Source: a virus
DNA: 42,201 bases
Strand: one strand, 5' to 3'
Virus record (IMG/VR): IMGVR_UViG_3300025400_000034
Location: 1-42,201 of that record
Under the pieces are notes generated by a model. It was given only the letters and a program-made list of their open reading frames with translations, made no database searches and had not been told where the DNA came from. The translations under genes and the position numbers were made by a program. Positions 14,093-21,292 of this stretch are shown piece by piece. Positions within the stretch are counted from its first letter, which is position 1, and each line of letters starts with the position of its first letter.

Positions 14093-14350
14093 CTATCTCC
14101 TAAACAGTGCTGTTGATTTACGTCTGCCGTATACACGGCGAATGCGTAGCGCTTGTATCATGCCAAATGTCTTGTTGCGGTGGCCTTGATGCGCCCTACG
14201 GATTTGCTGCATCTTAAACCAAATCCAGCGTAGACGAAAGCGCTTTTTGCCGGCAAAGTGAAGCAACGTCCTACGCCGACCAAACCCCCCAAACACGGAG
14301 GTGAAGTCGTTGCGCTTAATAAACTTGCGGCGGTTAAAAGACTTCTTCAT
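14093..14350 (-). CDS. extremely basic protein, 85 aa
   Basis: 85 aa with about a third Arg/Lys and almost no acidic residues (RRKFIKRND, RFRLRWIWFKMQQIRRAHQ, RIRRVYGRRK). The start overlaps the end of the primase-helicase gene by 17 nt in another frame. Nucleic-acid binding is the obvious inference. An alternative is that this is non-coding sequence with a chance open frame, although its position between two coupled genes and a gap of one base to the next start argue for a gene. Confidence 0.5.
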   Translation of the reverse strand: MKKSFNRRKFIKRNDFTSVFGGFGRRRTLLHFAGKKRFRLRWIWFKMQQIRRAHQGHRNKTFGMIQALRIRRVYGRRKSTALFRR

Positions 14351-16664
14351 TAAAGGATTCTACACTATCAACATACTTTTGTGCTCTTTCGTTAAGTTTA
14401 ACTCCACGGTATATGTGCATTCTAACACCATTTGACTTCTCTTGGCTAGCTTCCACACGATATTCTTGAGTTGCAGCTAAAAAACGACGTTTAAACGATA
14501 GTTCGTTACCTGGCGGCAAAGACTTACGTAATGACCAATGCTTGAAGCATGTAAATACATCATCCTTAGATACGCTACCAGCTAAATCAAATTCTAATGC
14601 TTCAGATACAAATGAGCGTATTGGGTTACCAATGTCTTCCATCAATTCAAGCAAATCTTTGCCTGAGTCTGGCTGGATAAAGTGCCCACCACGGGCTAGT
14701 CTACGCTTTAACCCTGCCATTGACCAGTTAAATATGCCAGCCAATTCCTTATCTAGCTTAACAGATAGATCTGTATCTTCTTTAGCATAAAATGAACGTG
14801 ACATTTTGAACACTACCATACGTCCGGTCAATGCGTTGGAGTTCTCAGTTAGTTGAAGAACCTCGTTAGAGTAAACAACAATGCGAGTAGGCAAATAACC
14901 AGACCAAGCCTCTTTGTTCTTCCGGTTGACAGTAACGGTATCACCACCCACAATACGCAGAAGCTGAGATACAACAGCAGATCTGTTTCTCTCAGGTGCT
15001 CTTGCGTCAGTAAAAGAAGCGAGGAGCTTACCCAGCCAAGGCTGCAAACCAAATGTATCACAAAGTTCCTCCAGTTGTGGTGCGACCGTATTGTGCTGCC
15101 CTAACAGCGACACTAAGATCTTGTTAATGGTTCCCTTACCTGAACGGCGAGGCCCAATGATGTTAAAAAACTTTTGTTGTTTAGTCTCACCAGATAGTAT
15201 ATAACCAAACATCTCTTGTAGCGCTTCGATAGATTGTGGGTCATCACCCCATATAGAATCTAAAAACTTCATCCATGTGGGGCACTGTGCTTGCGGGTCA
15301 TACACAAAGGGTAATGAGTTCTGTGTAAAGAAGCCTAGTGAGTGAGGGATAGTTACGTAGTCTTTAAGGTGGAAAATTCCGTTTTTAAGGGAAATAAGAT
15401 CGCAAGAGTCTGGTTGATCTCTAGCATATTGCTCAAGCCAAATTGGAGGCTTGGTGTTCGGATGATTTGGCAAGTGACAGATTGACTTAACGGCATCGAG
15501 CGCCGCAGAGACGGATGCTGGACTAGGGTTAAAACTTTCGAGCGCACCCTTCTTTCCCGCCTTTTTACATTTATCCAAAAAGCTATAGAGCTTGGATCTA
15601 ATTGTTGCTTCTTCAATGATTTCATAGTGGGTTCCTACATAGATAAAAAAGTCCTGCGCATAATGCACTAAGGTGTAACCTTCTTCAGATGAAAACAGAT
15701 TGTCTAAGAATGTGCGAGCATGGTTCATTGTTCCTGCATCAACAATAATTTCTCCACGATTAAGTGCTTCTTGTCTAGTTTGAATGTTAACTTTGAAGAT
15801 CAGCGAGCGTAGTGTGGATGTCGAGCCTGACTCCCGTTTAAATGTGCCCCATTTGTAATGGCAGGACATCTCACCGATTGCCTGATACTCTGGTGATGCT
15901 CCGTCTGCGTAAGACCAGCGATCCCATAACTCGCAAGCCTCAGGGTCACCTCTGAATTGGTGGTGCAATGCGTAACCGACTGCCATCCAGTCTGCGTACC
16001 CGCAGTTGGTAGATGGTAGGTGCGCTAAGATCTCTGTCTCCACTCTAGCTAGGTCGTAGTCTGGCACAGGGGGTTTGTAGTCAGCAAAGTCATCCCCAGT
16101 AATGTGAACTGTTCTGTCAGGAATGATGGTGGATAAGTCTTGCTCCTCACTTGGGATGGTGCCTGAGATGAGCTGACCTGTTACTGTAAAGTAGCGGCCA
16201 TGCGGGTAACACTCAAACCCAATCGAATGGTCAACGTGAGCTGTCTTTATAGAGCCCCTAGTAAAGATCTTTACACCCGTGCCAGATGGACTAACCTCCA
16301 TGTAGCCGTTAATTGATGTAGCAATATGCTGCATTGCAGCATTTGTGAAACTCTGCAATGTGGCATCATAGCAGTCATCCAAGTCCACCCCAATGAGGTT
16401 ATCGTCTTCGGAGAAGACAAAACCGACGCCGGAAAAGCGGTCTGGGTTGGACTCATAGGCAGCTTGTACTGTGAGAAAGTCTGCCCATGTTGTTGGGTTG
16501 GTTGATGAGGCAGATTGCCCCGATGCTTGAATTGGTAATTTAGACCAGCGTTTGTTTCCTTCTTCACCCACTTCGGTGTGCCGCCATAGAACCCAGCGGG
16601 GGATTCTCTTTAGCTCCATGGGGATGTTGGAAAACTGAACTGGTAGTGCTGCAGGTTTTTGCAT
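14334..16664 (-). CDS. primase-polymerase/helicase (PrimPol-like, PriCT-2, SF3 helicase)
   Basis: 776-aa replication protein that should prime and unwind phage DNA. Residues ~1-170 look like an archaeo-eukaryotic primase domain as in phage NrS-1 PrimPol: VDLDD (D94, D96), SPSGTGVKIF (127-134), YPHGRYFTVTG (H155). Residues ~200-290 match PriCT-2 (DWMAVGYALHHQF...ELWDRWS). Residues ~300-700 are a D5/P4-type SF3 helicase with Walker A GPRRSGKG (504-511), Walker B-like LLASFTDA and DTVTVNRKNKE. The ATG at 16664 has AAGGA upstream. It is the first gene downstream of the iteron-like element at 16783-16896, which fits an origin-proximal initiator or helicase. It holds one of the two GTTTAAAC copies outside the island (14489-14496). 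Confidence 0.88.
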   Translation of the reverse strand: MQKPAALPVQFSNIPMELKRIPRWVLWRHTEVGEEGNKRWSKLPIQASGQSASSTNPTTWADFLTVQAAYESNPDRFSGVGFVFSEDDNLIGVDLDDCYDATLQSFTNAAMQHIATSINGYMEVSPSGTGVKIFTRGSIKTAHVDHSIGFECYPHGRYFTVTGQLISGTIPSEEQDLSTIIPDRTVHITGDDFADYKPPVPDYDLARVETEILAHLPSTNCGYADWMAVGYALHHQFRGDPEACELWDRWSYADGASPEYQAIGEMSCHYKWGTFKRESGSTSTLRSLIFKVNIQTRQEALNRGEIIVDAGTMNHARTFLDNLFSSEEGYTLVHYAQDFFIYVGTHYEIIEEATIRSKLYSFLDKCKKAGKKGALESFNPSPASVSAALDAVKSICHLPNHPNTKPPIWLEQYARDQPDSCDLISLKNGIFHLKDYVTIPHSLGFFTQNSLPFVYDPQAQCPTWMKFLDSIWGDDPQSIEALQEMFGYILSGETKQQKFFNIIGPRRSGKGTINKILVSLLGQHNTVAPQLEELCDTFGLQPWLGKLLASFTDARAPERNRSAVVSQLLRIVGGDTVTVNRKNKEAWSGYLPTRIVVYSNEVLQLTENSNALTGRMVVFKMSRSFYAKEDTDLSVKLDKELAGIFNWSMAGLKRRLARGGHFIQPDSGKDLLELMEDIGNPIRSFVSEALEFDLAGSVSKDDVFTCFKHWSLRKSLPPGNELSFKRRFLAATQEYRVEASQEKSNGVRMHIYRGVKLNERAQKYVDSVESFNEEVF

Positions 16665-16687
16665 GAGGATTCCTTTCCGTTTTTCCT

Positions 16688-16717
16688 ATTGTATATGAAA
16701 TGCCCGGACGAAATCAA
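16688..16717 (-). promoter_or_regulatory. possible sigma70 promoter for the primase gene
   Basis: Minus strand TTGATT (16712-16717), an 18-nt spacer and TACAAT (16688-16693) lie just upstream of AAGGA and the primase ATG. The match is imperfect, so this is tentative. Confidence 0.4.
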
Positions 16718-16782
16718 AAAAATGTTAACTATATAGCTAAAATGTATAAAAAACTCATCCTATATAACTAAAAGTTTGAAAA

Positions 16783-16896
16783 GGACAGGATGGACATAGA
16801 AGACAGGGTATATATACTTATTTTTTAATTTTTAATTTAATTTAAAAAAATATAATAAAGAGTAAACATACCCTGTCTTCTATGTCTTCCCTGTCC
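16783..16896 (-). repeat. island boundary element A: inverted iteron arms around an AT-rich core
   Basis: Left arm 16783-16811 and right arm 16868-16896 are inverted repeats matching at 26 of 29 positions, separated by a 56-nt core of almost pure A/T. Each arm consists of three tandem 9-bp units of the form GACAGGGAA / GACATAGAA / GACAGGGTA. A second copy (26871-26991) lies 10 kb away. The right-arm 31-mer (16868-16898) is identical in both, and the core flank GTATGTTYACTCTTT faces inward in both, so A and B are inverted relative to each other. The layout suggests a replication origin or protein-binding element, or the ends of a transferred segment. Confidence 0.75.
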
Positions 16897-16944
16897 CGTA
16901 AGCTGAAATCTGTAAGATTCTTGGAAAATTCCACACCCGTCTTA

Positions 16945-17142
16945 TTAGAGCTTTATGTCAAAATGTAAGCGTTTTGCCATTTGATACGCCCATTTTCGGA
17001 AAGCATCTCGGTTTTCGCTAGTTTGCTCATCTCGGCTATCCCAATCAGCTTGGAGATGGTGCTTACCTTCGTGGTCGTGAAACTCCACCCTTAATAGGTT
17101 GCCGTCTTTGTCATATACATCGGTTGGTATAACTTGCATCAT
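16945..17142 (-). CDS. hypothetical protein, 65 aa
   Basis: 65 aa (MMQVIPTDVYDKDGNLLRVEFHDHE...). The C-terminal part SRDEQTSENRDAFRKWAYQMAKR resembles short phage proteins with an R-x-x-F-R-x-W helix. It overlaps the upstream gene by 4 nt and is the last gene before element A. Bases 16897-16944 hold only the end of the element's flank. Confidence 0.55.
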   Translation of the reverse strand: MMQVIPTDVYDKDGNLLRVEFHDHEGKHHLQADWDSRDEQTSENRDAFRKWAYQMAKRLHFDIKL

Positions 17143-17456
17143 AACTCCTTAACTTTAGAGGGCTTTTCTTCCCAATTATCTGCTGGCACTCCATAATCCC
17201 CCCTAGATGACCTCATGCGTTCATCGTTCCTAAAGCGGGGTTCTACACTAAGCCATTGTTTAAACGCTTCCACATACTCCACATACACATCATTTACTAC
17301 ATACAGGGGGTGGTTTAAACCTACTATATCTACTGTATGGGAGATATCTGATGCCCTAACCCAATTTTTAGCTTTCTTGTTTACCTTATCCCTTGCCATA
17401 ATGTAGCGGTTGTATGCTCTTGTTTGTTCGGGGTTTAACTCAATCATCTTGCTCAT
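17139..17456 (-). CDS. hypothetical protein, 105 aa, with two GTTTAAAC sites
   Basis: Not recognised. 105 aa, helix-rich N-terminus (IELNPEQTRAYNRYIMARDKV) and a basic C-terminal third. Contains the first two octamers of the island, at 17258-17265 (read as Phe-Lys in EAFKQW) and 17313-17320 (read as Leu-Asn in GLNHP). It begins 17 nt inside the 3' end of the sigma gene, so it is translated from the sigma transcript. Confidence 0.6.
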   Translation of the reverse strand: MSKMIELNPEQTRAYNRYIMARDKVNKKAKNWVRASDISHTVDIVGLNHPLYVVNDVYVEYVEAFKQWLSVEPRFRNDERMRSSRGDYGVPADNWEEKPSKVKEL

Positions 17457-18009
17457 CTGCTACTCTCTCGGTGTTTAAATGGTCTATGGAAATAGGTTCT
17501 CTTGCCATGAATCCTTGCAATTCAGCTATCCTTGCTTCGGATACCCGCATTATCTTGGCTAATTCTTTGGTTTTGGGCTTACGACCTAGTATTTGGGTTA
17601 ATGCCCTGTCGTTATAGCTTAGTCGCTTAATGGCTTCCATGATGTTTATAGGTAGCCTGATGATGTTTGCGGTGTTATCTAAATCCCTACGCACCCCCTT
17701 TTCAATGAATGTCTTGGCATAGGTGGCTAACCTAGAATTATTGGTTGGTTTCCATCGCCTAGCCGATACAAGTAGGGCTTCGTTACCCATCGCCACCATA
17801 TCCTCAACAGGCACTTTGCCATGATTCCATGCGGTCATCTTCCTGACGATATAGACCACGAATCGTAGGTTGTGGGTTACTAGGGTGTCTAGGGCTTTCT
17901 CATCACCTTGTTGCACTAGCTTGGCTAGTCGGTGTTCCTCCTCGATTGAGAGGGGTTCTATACCATACAGAGATTGTAGGTAGTCGCTTAGAATGTCGTT
18001 ATCAATCAT
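17440..18009 (-). CDS. phage-encoded sigma-70-type factor lacking region 4
   Basis: 189-aa RNA polymerase sigma factor. Region 1.2 is DYLQSLYGIEPLSIEEEHRLA (9-29), region 2.1 ALDTLVTHNLRFVVYIVRK (39-57, the NLR-VV core-binding helix), 2.2 about 65-82, 2.3/2.4 SRLATYAKTFIEKGVRRDLD to IIRLPINIME (92-125), and region 3 GRKPKTKELAKIMRVSEARI (142-161). It ends EPISIDHLN..., where sigma70 would continue into 3.2 and region 4; nothing follows. It should therefore bind core enzyme and read a -10 but not a -35. T4 gp55 (185 aa) is a functional parallel. The tryptophans usual in 2.3 are replaced, suggesting a different -10. A consensus TATAAT and an operator-like palindrome lie directly upstream. Confidence 0.85.
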   Translation of the reverse strand: MIDNDILSDYLQSLYGIEPLSIEEEHRLAKLVQQGDEKALDTLVTHNLRFVVYIVRKMTAWNHGKVPVEDMVAMGNEALLVSARRWKPTNNSRLATYAKTFIEKGVRRDLDNTANIIRLPINIMEAIKRLSYNDRALTQILGRKPKTKELAKIMRVSEARIAELQGFMAREPISIDHLNTERVADEQDD

Positions 18010-18036
18010 AGGGGCTTATTTTGTGGATAAGCCCCT
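18010..18036 (-). promoter_or_regulatory. perfect palindrome abutting the sigma start codon
   Basis: A 10-bp inverted repeat AGGGGCTTAT/ATAAGCCCCT with a 7-nt loop fills the entire gap between the sigma -10 (18037-18042) and its ATG (18009). The transcription start would fall inside it. It may be a DNA operator over the start site, or in RNA from an upstream start a hairpin hiding the only SD-like sequence (AGGGG). Confidence 0.55.
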
Positions 18037-18066
18037 ATTATAACACACACGCACCAAAATGGTGCG
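18037..18066 (-). promoter_or_regulatory. sigma-gene promoter with overlapping GCACCA-N3-TGGTGC operator
   Basis: A perfect TATAAT (18037-18042, minus strand) lies 17 nt from the -35 position, which is occupied by CGCACCA-AAA-TGGTGCG (18050-18066), a perfect 7-3-7 palindrome. The core GCACCA-N3-TGGTGC recurs at 26584-26598 and 26621-26635. Overlap with the -35 suggests repression, or activator-dependent use since the -35 itself is poor. Confidence 0.6.
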
Positions 18067-18070
18067 TTTA

Positions 18071-18217
18071 TTACTTTTGGTAATGCCTATATGCTACATA
18101 CAGATAGGAAAGTAATAAAGCCCACCATGAATTGCTCACCACCCACCATAACCCCTTAACTACATACATTATGGCTATGACAGGTAAATATACAAAACTT
18201 GTGATGATCTCAATCAA
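18071..18217 (-). CDS. possible small membrane protein, 48 aa (TTG start)
   Basis: Open frame from a TTG at 18217, with GGAAGG 9 nt upstream, to TAA at 18071. The product begins IEIITSFVYLPVIAIMYVVK and continues with a Trp-rich second hydrophobic stretch (LWWVVSNSWWALLL), ending in basic residues. Two membrane helices are likely. An octamer lies 20 nt upstream (18237-18244). The non-ATG start keeps confidence modest. Confidence 0.45.
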   Translation of the reverse strand: MIEIITSFVYLPVIAIMYVVKGLWWVVSNSWWALLLSYLYVAYRHYQK

Positions 18218-18328
18218 AATAAAGCCCTTCCTAGTAGTTTAAACGCGTCTTTAAAATTGCATTTCCTTCCCAGATTGCGTTTTGGTTTCTGGGGTGAAGC
18301 CCACACTAGCTCACCAAAATCATCATAC
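18218..18328. other. 111-bp gap with one GTTTAAAC site
   Basis: No convincing gene or terminator seen. It holds the octamer at 18237-18244 and the SD for the 48-aa ORF. Short frames starting at ATGs here stop within a few codons. Confidence 0.4.
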
Positions 18329-18682
18329 TTATTCGATGACATAGAACACCCTGTCTGATAATTTTTGCCCTACACCATCTACGATGTCCCCATCTTCGCA
18401 TATCTGCAAGACACAGATTCGTTCACTAATCCATTGTGGAATTGACTCTCTGTTTAAACGATGTGTAGGGGGTAAATTTTTTTCGGTCTGTGGCATGGCA
18501 AAACTATATAGGGCTACTGTGTCATCATCATAGAATCTAACCCGCCATATCTGTTCGATTGGTGTGCATAATACCTCGCCTATCATCGCCCTAAATTCAG
18601 ATCGGGGAAACACAGGCTCTCCACTACCCTGTTCCATCATTAGGTAATCCATTCGTTCTATAACGACACTTGATTTATACAT
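18329..18682 (-). CDS. hypothetical protein, 117 aa
   Basis: Not recognised. 117 aa of mixed alpha/beta character (QIWRVRFYDDDTVALYSFAM; CVLQICEDGDIVDGV). The ATG follows GTTTAAAC (18684-18691) by one base, with the GGGGTG of the preceding stop region as SD. An internal octamer at 18452-18459 is read as Leu-Asn (HRLNRE). Confidence 0.6.
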   Translation of the reverse strand: MYKSSVVIERMDYLMMEQGSGEPVFPRSEFRAMIGEVLCTPIEQIWRVRFYDDDTVALYSFAMPQTEKNLPPTHRLNRESIPQWISERICVLQICEDGDIVDGVGQKLSDRVFYVIE

Positions 18683-18685
18683 TGT

Positions 18686-18880
18686 TTAAACACCCCTCAT
18701 TATATCGTAAACTTCTTTGGTTATCGGGACAACATGGGTTGTTGAACCTTGCATAGCACAATTTATGGTATACCAATATACATTAAAACTTCTAGGTGGT
18801 TGTTCGTCAAAATTTACCCATTCAGGTAGATCAGCAAACCCCACCCAACTTTTTGTTTTGTGCATTAAGTATGTTGTCAT
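18686..18880 (-). CDS. small protein with PITKEV-tail, 64 aa
   Basis: 64 aa (MTTYLMHKTKSWVGFADLPEW...). The C-terminal tail VPITKEVYDIMRGV matches those of the proteins at 19074-19304 and 19307-19501. Its final Val and stop (GTT TAA) are supplied by the octamer at 18684-18691. The ATG at 18880 overlaps the preceding stop (ATGA) with GGAG upstream. Function unknown. Confidence 0.6.
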   Translation of the reverse strand: MTTYLMHKTKSWVGFADLPEWVNFDEQPPRSFNVYWYTINCAMQGSTTHVVPITKEVYDIMRGV

Positions 18881-19071
18881 GGTTGGTTGATCTCCCAATT
18901 AACTTCTAGGCAATCATCTTCGTTTACTGATTCAGTAACAATCATATTCATGCTCTTAGCCATCTTTTCCAATGCGGGTAAGCAAGCCATATACAATTCC
19001 TCGCTATCAAACTTTGCCACTATGTCTGCGTGTGATGGACTTTCGTTCTCAAAAAATACTGTGATGACCAT
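18877..19071 (-). CDS. hypothetical protein, 64 aa
   Basis: 64 aa with alternating strands and a helix (MVITVFFENESPSHADIVAKF; ALEKMAKSMNMIVTESVNE), plausibly a small ferredoxin-like alpha/beta fold. GTTTAAAC (19072-19079) abuts the ATG exactly and GGGAG precedes the octamer, so the octamer is the SD-to-start spacer. Not recognised. Confidence 0.6.
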   Translation of the reverse strand: MVITVFFENESPSHADIVAKFDSEELYMACLPALEKMAKSMNMIVTESVNEDDCLEVNWEINQP

Positions 19072-19073
19072 GT

Positions 19074-19304
19074 TTAAACACTCCCTATTATATCAGCAAC
19101 TTCTTGCGTTATTGGTTCGCATTGAGATAAATCCACAATGAGATAATTTGAATCGGTATTAACAGGCAATCCACTAAATACTAATCTAGGGTCATGCCAC
19201 CCAAAAATATATGAATTGGGTATTAGGCATAGCTTCTCGCCTATCTGTTTCTTTACCCTGTATAGCGTGTCCTGATACATAACCCATTTAGGGCTGCTGA
19301 CCAT
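19074..19304 (-). CDS. small protein with PITQEV-tail, 76 aa
   Basis: 76 aa (MVSSPKWVMYQDTLYRVKKQ...), predicted mostly beta. The tail EPITQEVADIIGSV is shared with its neighbours and ends with the octamer-encoded Val-stop. The ATG at 19304 directly follows GTTTAAAC (19305-19312) with GGAGGT before it. A longer frame to 19358 starts inside the upstream gene and is rejected. Confidence 0.6.
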   Translation of the reverse strand: MVSSPKWVMYQDTLYRVKKQIGEKLCLIPNSYIFGWHDPRLVFSGLPVNTDSNYLIVDLSQCEPITQEVADIIGSV

Positions 19305-19306
19305 GT

Positions 19307-19501
19307 TTAAACACCTCCCATTATGTCGGCAACTTCTTTGGTTATCTTGGTTAGGCAATCGGTTGGTATAAGGGCGAGGGCTATAAAGCCCTCGCTATCA
19401 AGTGTGGATATTTGACAATACATGGGGAATATAAGCCATACCTGACCGACTACCCCATTACTTACCACCACCCAATCGCCAATGTCTAGGCTATTATCCA
19501 A
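19307..19501 (-). CDS. small beta-barrel-like protein with ITKEVADIM tail, 64 aa
   Basis: 64 aa. IGDWVVVSNGVVGQVWLI looks like a KOW/SH3-type small barrel, as do the proteins at 24318-24524 and 24599-24772. The tail TKITKEVADIMGGV matches the two genes downstream, and the last codon plus stop come from the octamer at 19305-19312. It overlaps the upstream gene by 16 nt. Function unknown. Confidence 0.6.
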   Translation of the reverse strand: MDNSLDIGDWVVVSNGVVGQVWLIFPMYCQISTLDSEGFIALALIPTDCLTKITKEVADIMGGV

Positions 19502-20319
19502 TACGCACCATCGTTTTGTTTTAGACCGATGTCCTCCACAAAATCTTGCTTGTCGGTAATATCTAAGACAAACAACTTACCTTTGATGTCATCAGGCAAT
19601 TCGTCTTTGGCTCGGATAGTAATTGGCTCTGCTTGCTTATCACTCATCAATCTGTATTGGACTAGGTTGTTCTTAACCAATACAAAATAGTGGGGTGGTT
19701 TGTAATTCCTATACTTGTCGATGTTTGCCTTGTTATTCATAACATATTCTATCATCTGTTTAAACTTATCGTTCTTTGGTTTGTAGTCTAAGTGATACAG
19801 ATTCTCGATGTCATCAATAAGATGTTGATAGCCATCGCATACATTTTGCCGTAATTGCCAATTTATATTGTTGCGTAAACTGTCTATATTATTCTCAAAC
19901 TCTCGTTTATGCCTGTCTGCAATCTGATTGAATGTAAAGGGCTTCAATACCTTTTTGGCAACACGAACAATGTTCTTGATGTTGATAGAGTATTTATGCT
20001 GACCATTCTCACCATATGTATTCCTTCCATCATTGATATTGATAGAGGAGATACCATACTTGGGCTTATCTGTTTCCCGATAAAAATTTGATACCTCAAT
20101 AACACCGATATGGTTGTTTAAATCATCTGCGTGGAATATTTTAAGTGCTTGGCAAACACCATCGGGGTGCTTTTCTAAATTAACTCCCCACTTTTCCATG
20201 CCACCATGTTTAAACGATATGTCGGGGACTACCTTAGATATTTGATTGGCTAGGTCAATCAAACAATCTACTGTATCAACATCACTAAATTTGCTTGCTT
20301 TAACATCGTATTCGGGCAT
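19486..20319 (-). CDS. hypothetical protein, 277 aa
   Basis: Not recognised. 277 aa, beginning MPEYDVKASKFSDVDTVDCL. The N-terminal ~130 residues look alpha/beta (GVIEVSNFYRE, KYGISSININDGRN), the middle is helical (FNQIADRHKREFENNIDSLRNN), and the C-terminal ~70 residues include strands (HYFVLVKNNLVQYRL, KGKLFVLDIT). Octamers at 19758 and 20208 encode Phe-Lys. The ATG at 20319 has AAGGA upstream. A sequence-profile search would be needed to place it. Confidence 0.6.
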   Translation of the reverse strand: MPEYDVKASKFSDVDTVDCLIDLANQISKVVPDISFKHGGMEKWGVNLEKHPDGVCQALKIFHADDLNNHIGVIEVSNFYRETDKPKYGISSININDGRNTYGENGQHKYSINIKNIVRVAKKVLKPFTFNQIADRHKREFENNIDSLRNNINWQLRQNVCDGYQHLIDDIENLYHLDYKPKNDKFKQMIEYVMNNKANIDKYRNYKPPHYFVLVKNNLVQYRLMSDKQAEPITIRAKDELPDDIKGKLFVLDITDKQDFVEDIGLKQNDGAYWIIA

Positions 20320-20329
20320 TTTCTTTTCC

Positions 20330-21271
20330 TTATCTATACCAAGATTTGTAGCGGTCAATACATACCTGACCTAGTGGGACTTCGATTGCTTTACATGGTT
20401 TTGCTAACTCGAATAGGTCTTTAGTAATTACCTTTTCTAATTCACCTCTATGTTCGACTGTTGCTTGTTCGTGATAGGTGCGGTATGTAATTTTATACTT
20501 ATACTTTTCCACCATATCAAGCCAACTGTCAGGAATATTGCCCTCGTTGGGTTTAAACAATGCCATTACCTCATTAGGCGAAACACTCCGCCAATCATCT
20601 TTAACGATGGCTCTATGTATGGCATTACCCCACCCATGCTCGGCTTCAACAATGCCTGTCATCGTATCGTAGTATTCCAAGAATGGTTTGATGTCTTGCC
20701 TTAATTGCTTGGTCTTTTCCTTGTCGATATGGTGTTTAAACTGTCTATGCACTACTAGCGGTTGCCAATCAGATTCACCTTCTTTGCGTTGGAAAACAAT
20801 ATCACCCTGTTCAATGGTGTAGTGCTTGTCTTGGTATTTGACATACTTATTGACATAGTAATTAACCATATTAAAACCACTCGGCATATTGAAATCATAA
20901 AACCAAAATGTTGATGCCGATGATAGGTAGCGTGGGTATAACTGCGTAGGGTCTTTACTATCCCATGTTTTGCGTGGGGTGTGGATAGTCATAAACTCCA
21001 TGCCCTCGTTTAAACTCCATGTGATCGCCTTGTTGTGATGCGTTCTCCACTTGTAGCCATCAAAGGTGATGTAATACTCGGTGTCGCTTACCTTAACGAT
21101 GCGTTCACATGACCTATCTCTGCGGTTAATCGGTCTAATGTTGTCTGCCTTACGCTTGCCCCGAATTGGGATAGTGTTCTCATAGCGTTCTTTAACTGTG
21201 GCAAATGTAAATGCCCCGCCTTGTGCCGATTGCACATCGTATGGACTGCATGACTGTCTGTAATAACTCAT
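20330..21271 (-). CDS. hypothetical protein, 313 aa
   Basis: Not recognised. 313 aa, rich in Tyr/Trp/Lys (ITFDGYKWRTHHNKAITW; YKYKITYRTYHEQATVEH), low in Cys, no membrane segment. Octamers at 20551, 20734 and 21008 lie in frame as Phe-Lys, Phe-Lys and Leu-Asn. GGAGG lies 9 nt before the ATG at 21271, so the ATG at 21289 is rejected. It sits just downstream of the VWA gene, so it may belong to the same complex; this is inference only. Confidence 0.6.
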   Translation of the reverse strand: MSYYRQSCSPYDVQSAQGGAFTFATVKERYENTIPIRGKRKADNIRPINRRDRSCERIVKVSDTEYYITFDGYKWRTHHNKAITWSLNEGMEFMTIHTPRKTWDSKDPTQLYPRYLSSASTFWFYDFNMPSGFNMVNYYVNKYVKYQDKHYTIEQGDIVFQRKEGESDWQPLVVHRQFKHHIDKEKTKQLRQDIKPFLEYYDTMTGIVEAEHGWGNAIHRAIVKDDWRSVSPNEVMALFKPNEGNIPDSWLDMVEKYKYKITYRTYHEQATVEHRGELEKVITKDLFELAKPCKAIEVPLGQVCIDRYKSWYR

Positions 21272-21292
21272 TTCAATTTTCCTCCACATTGT

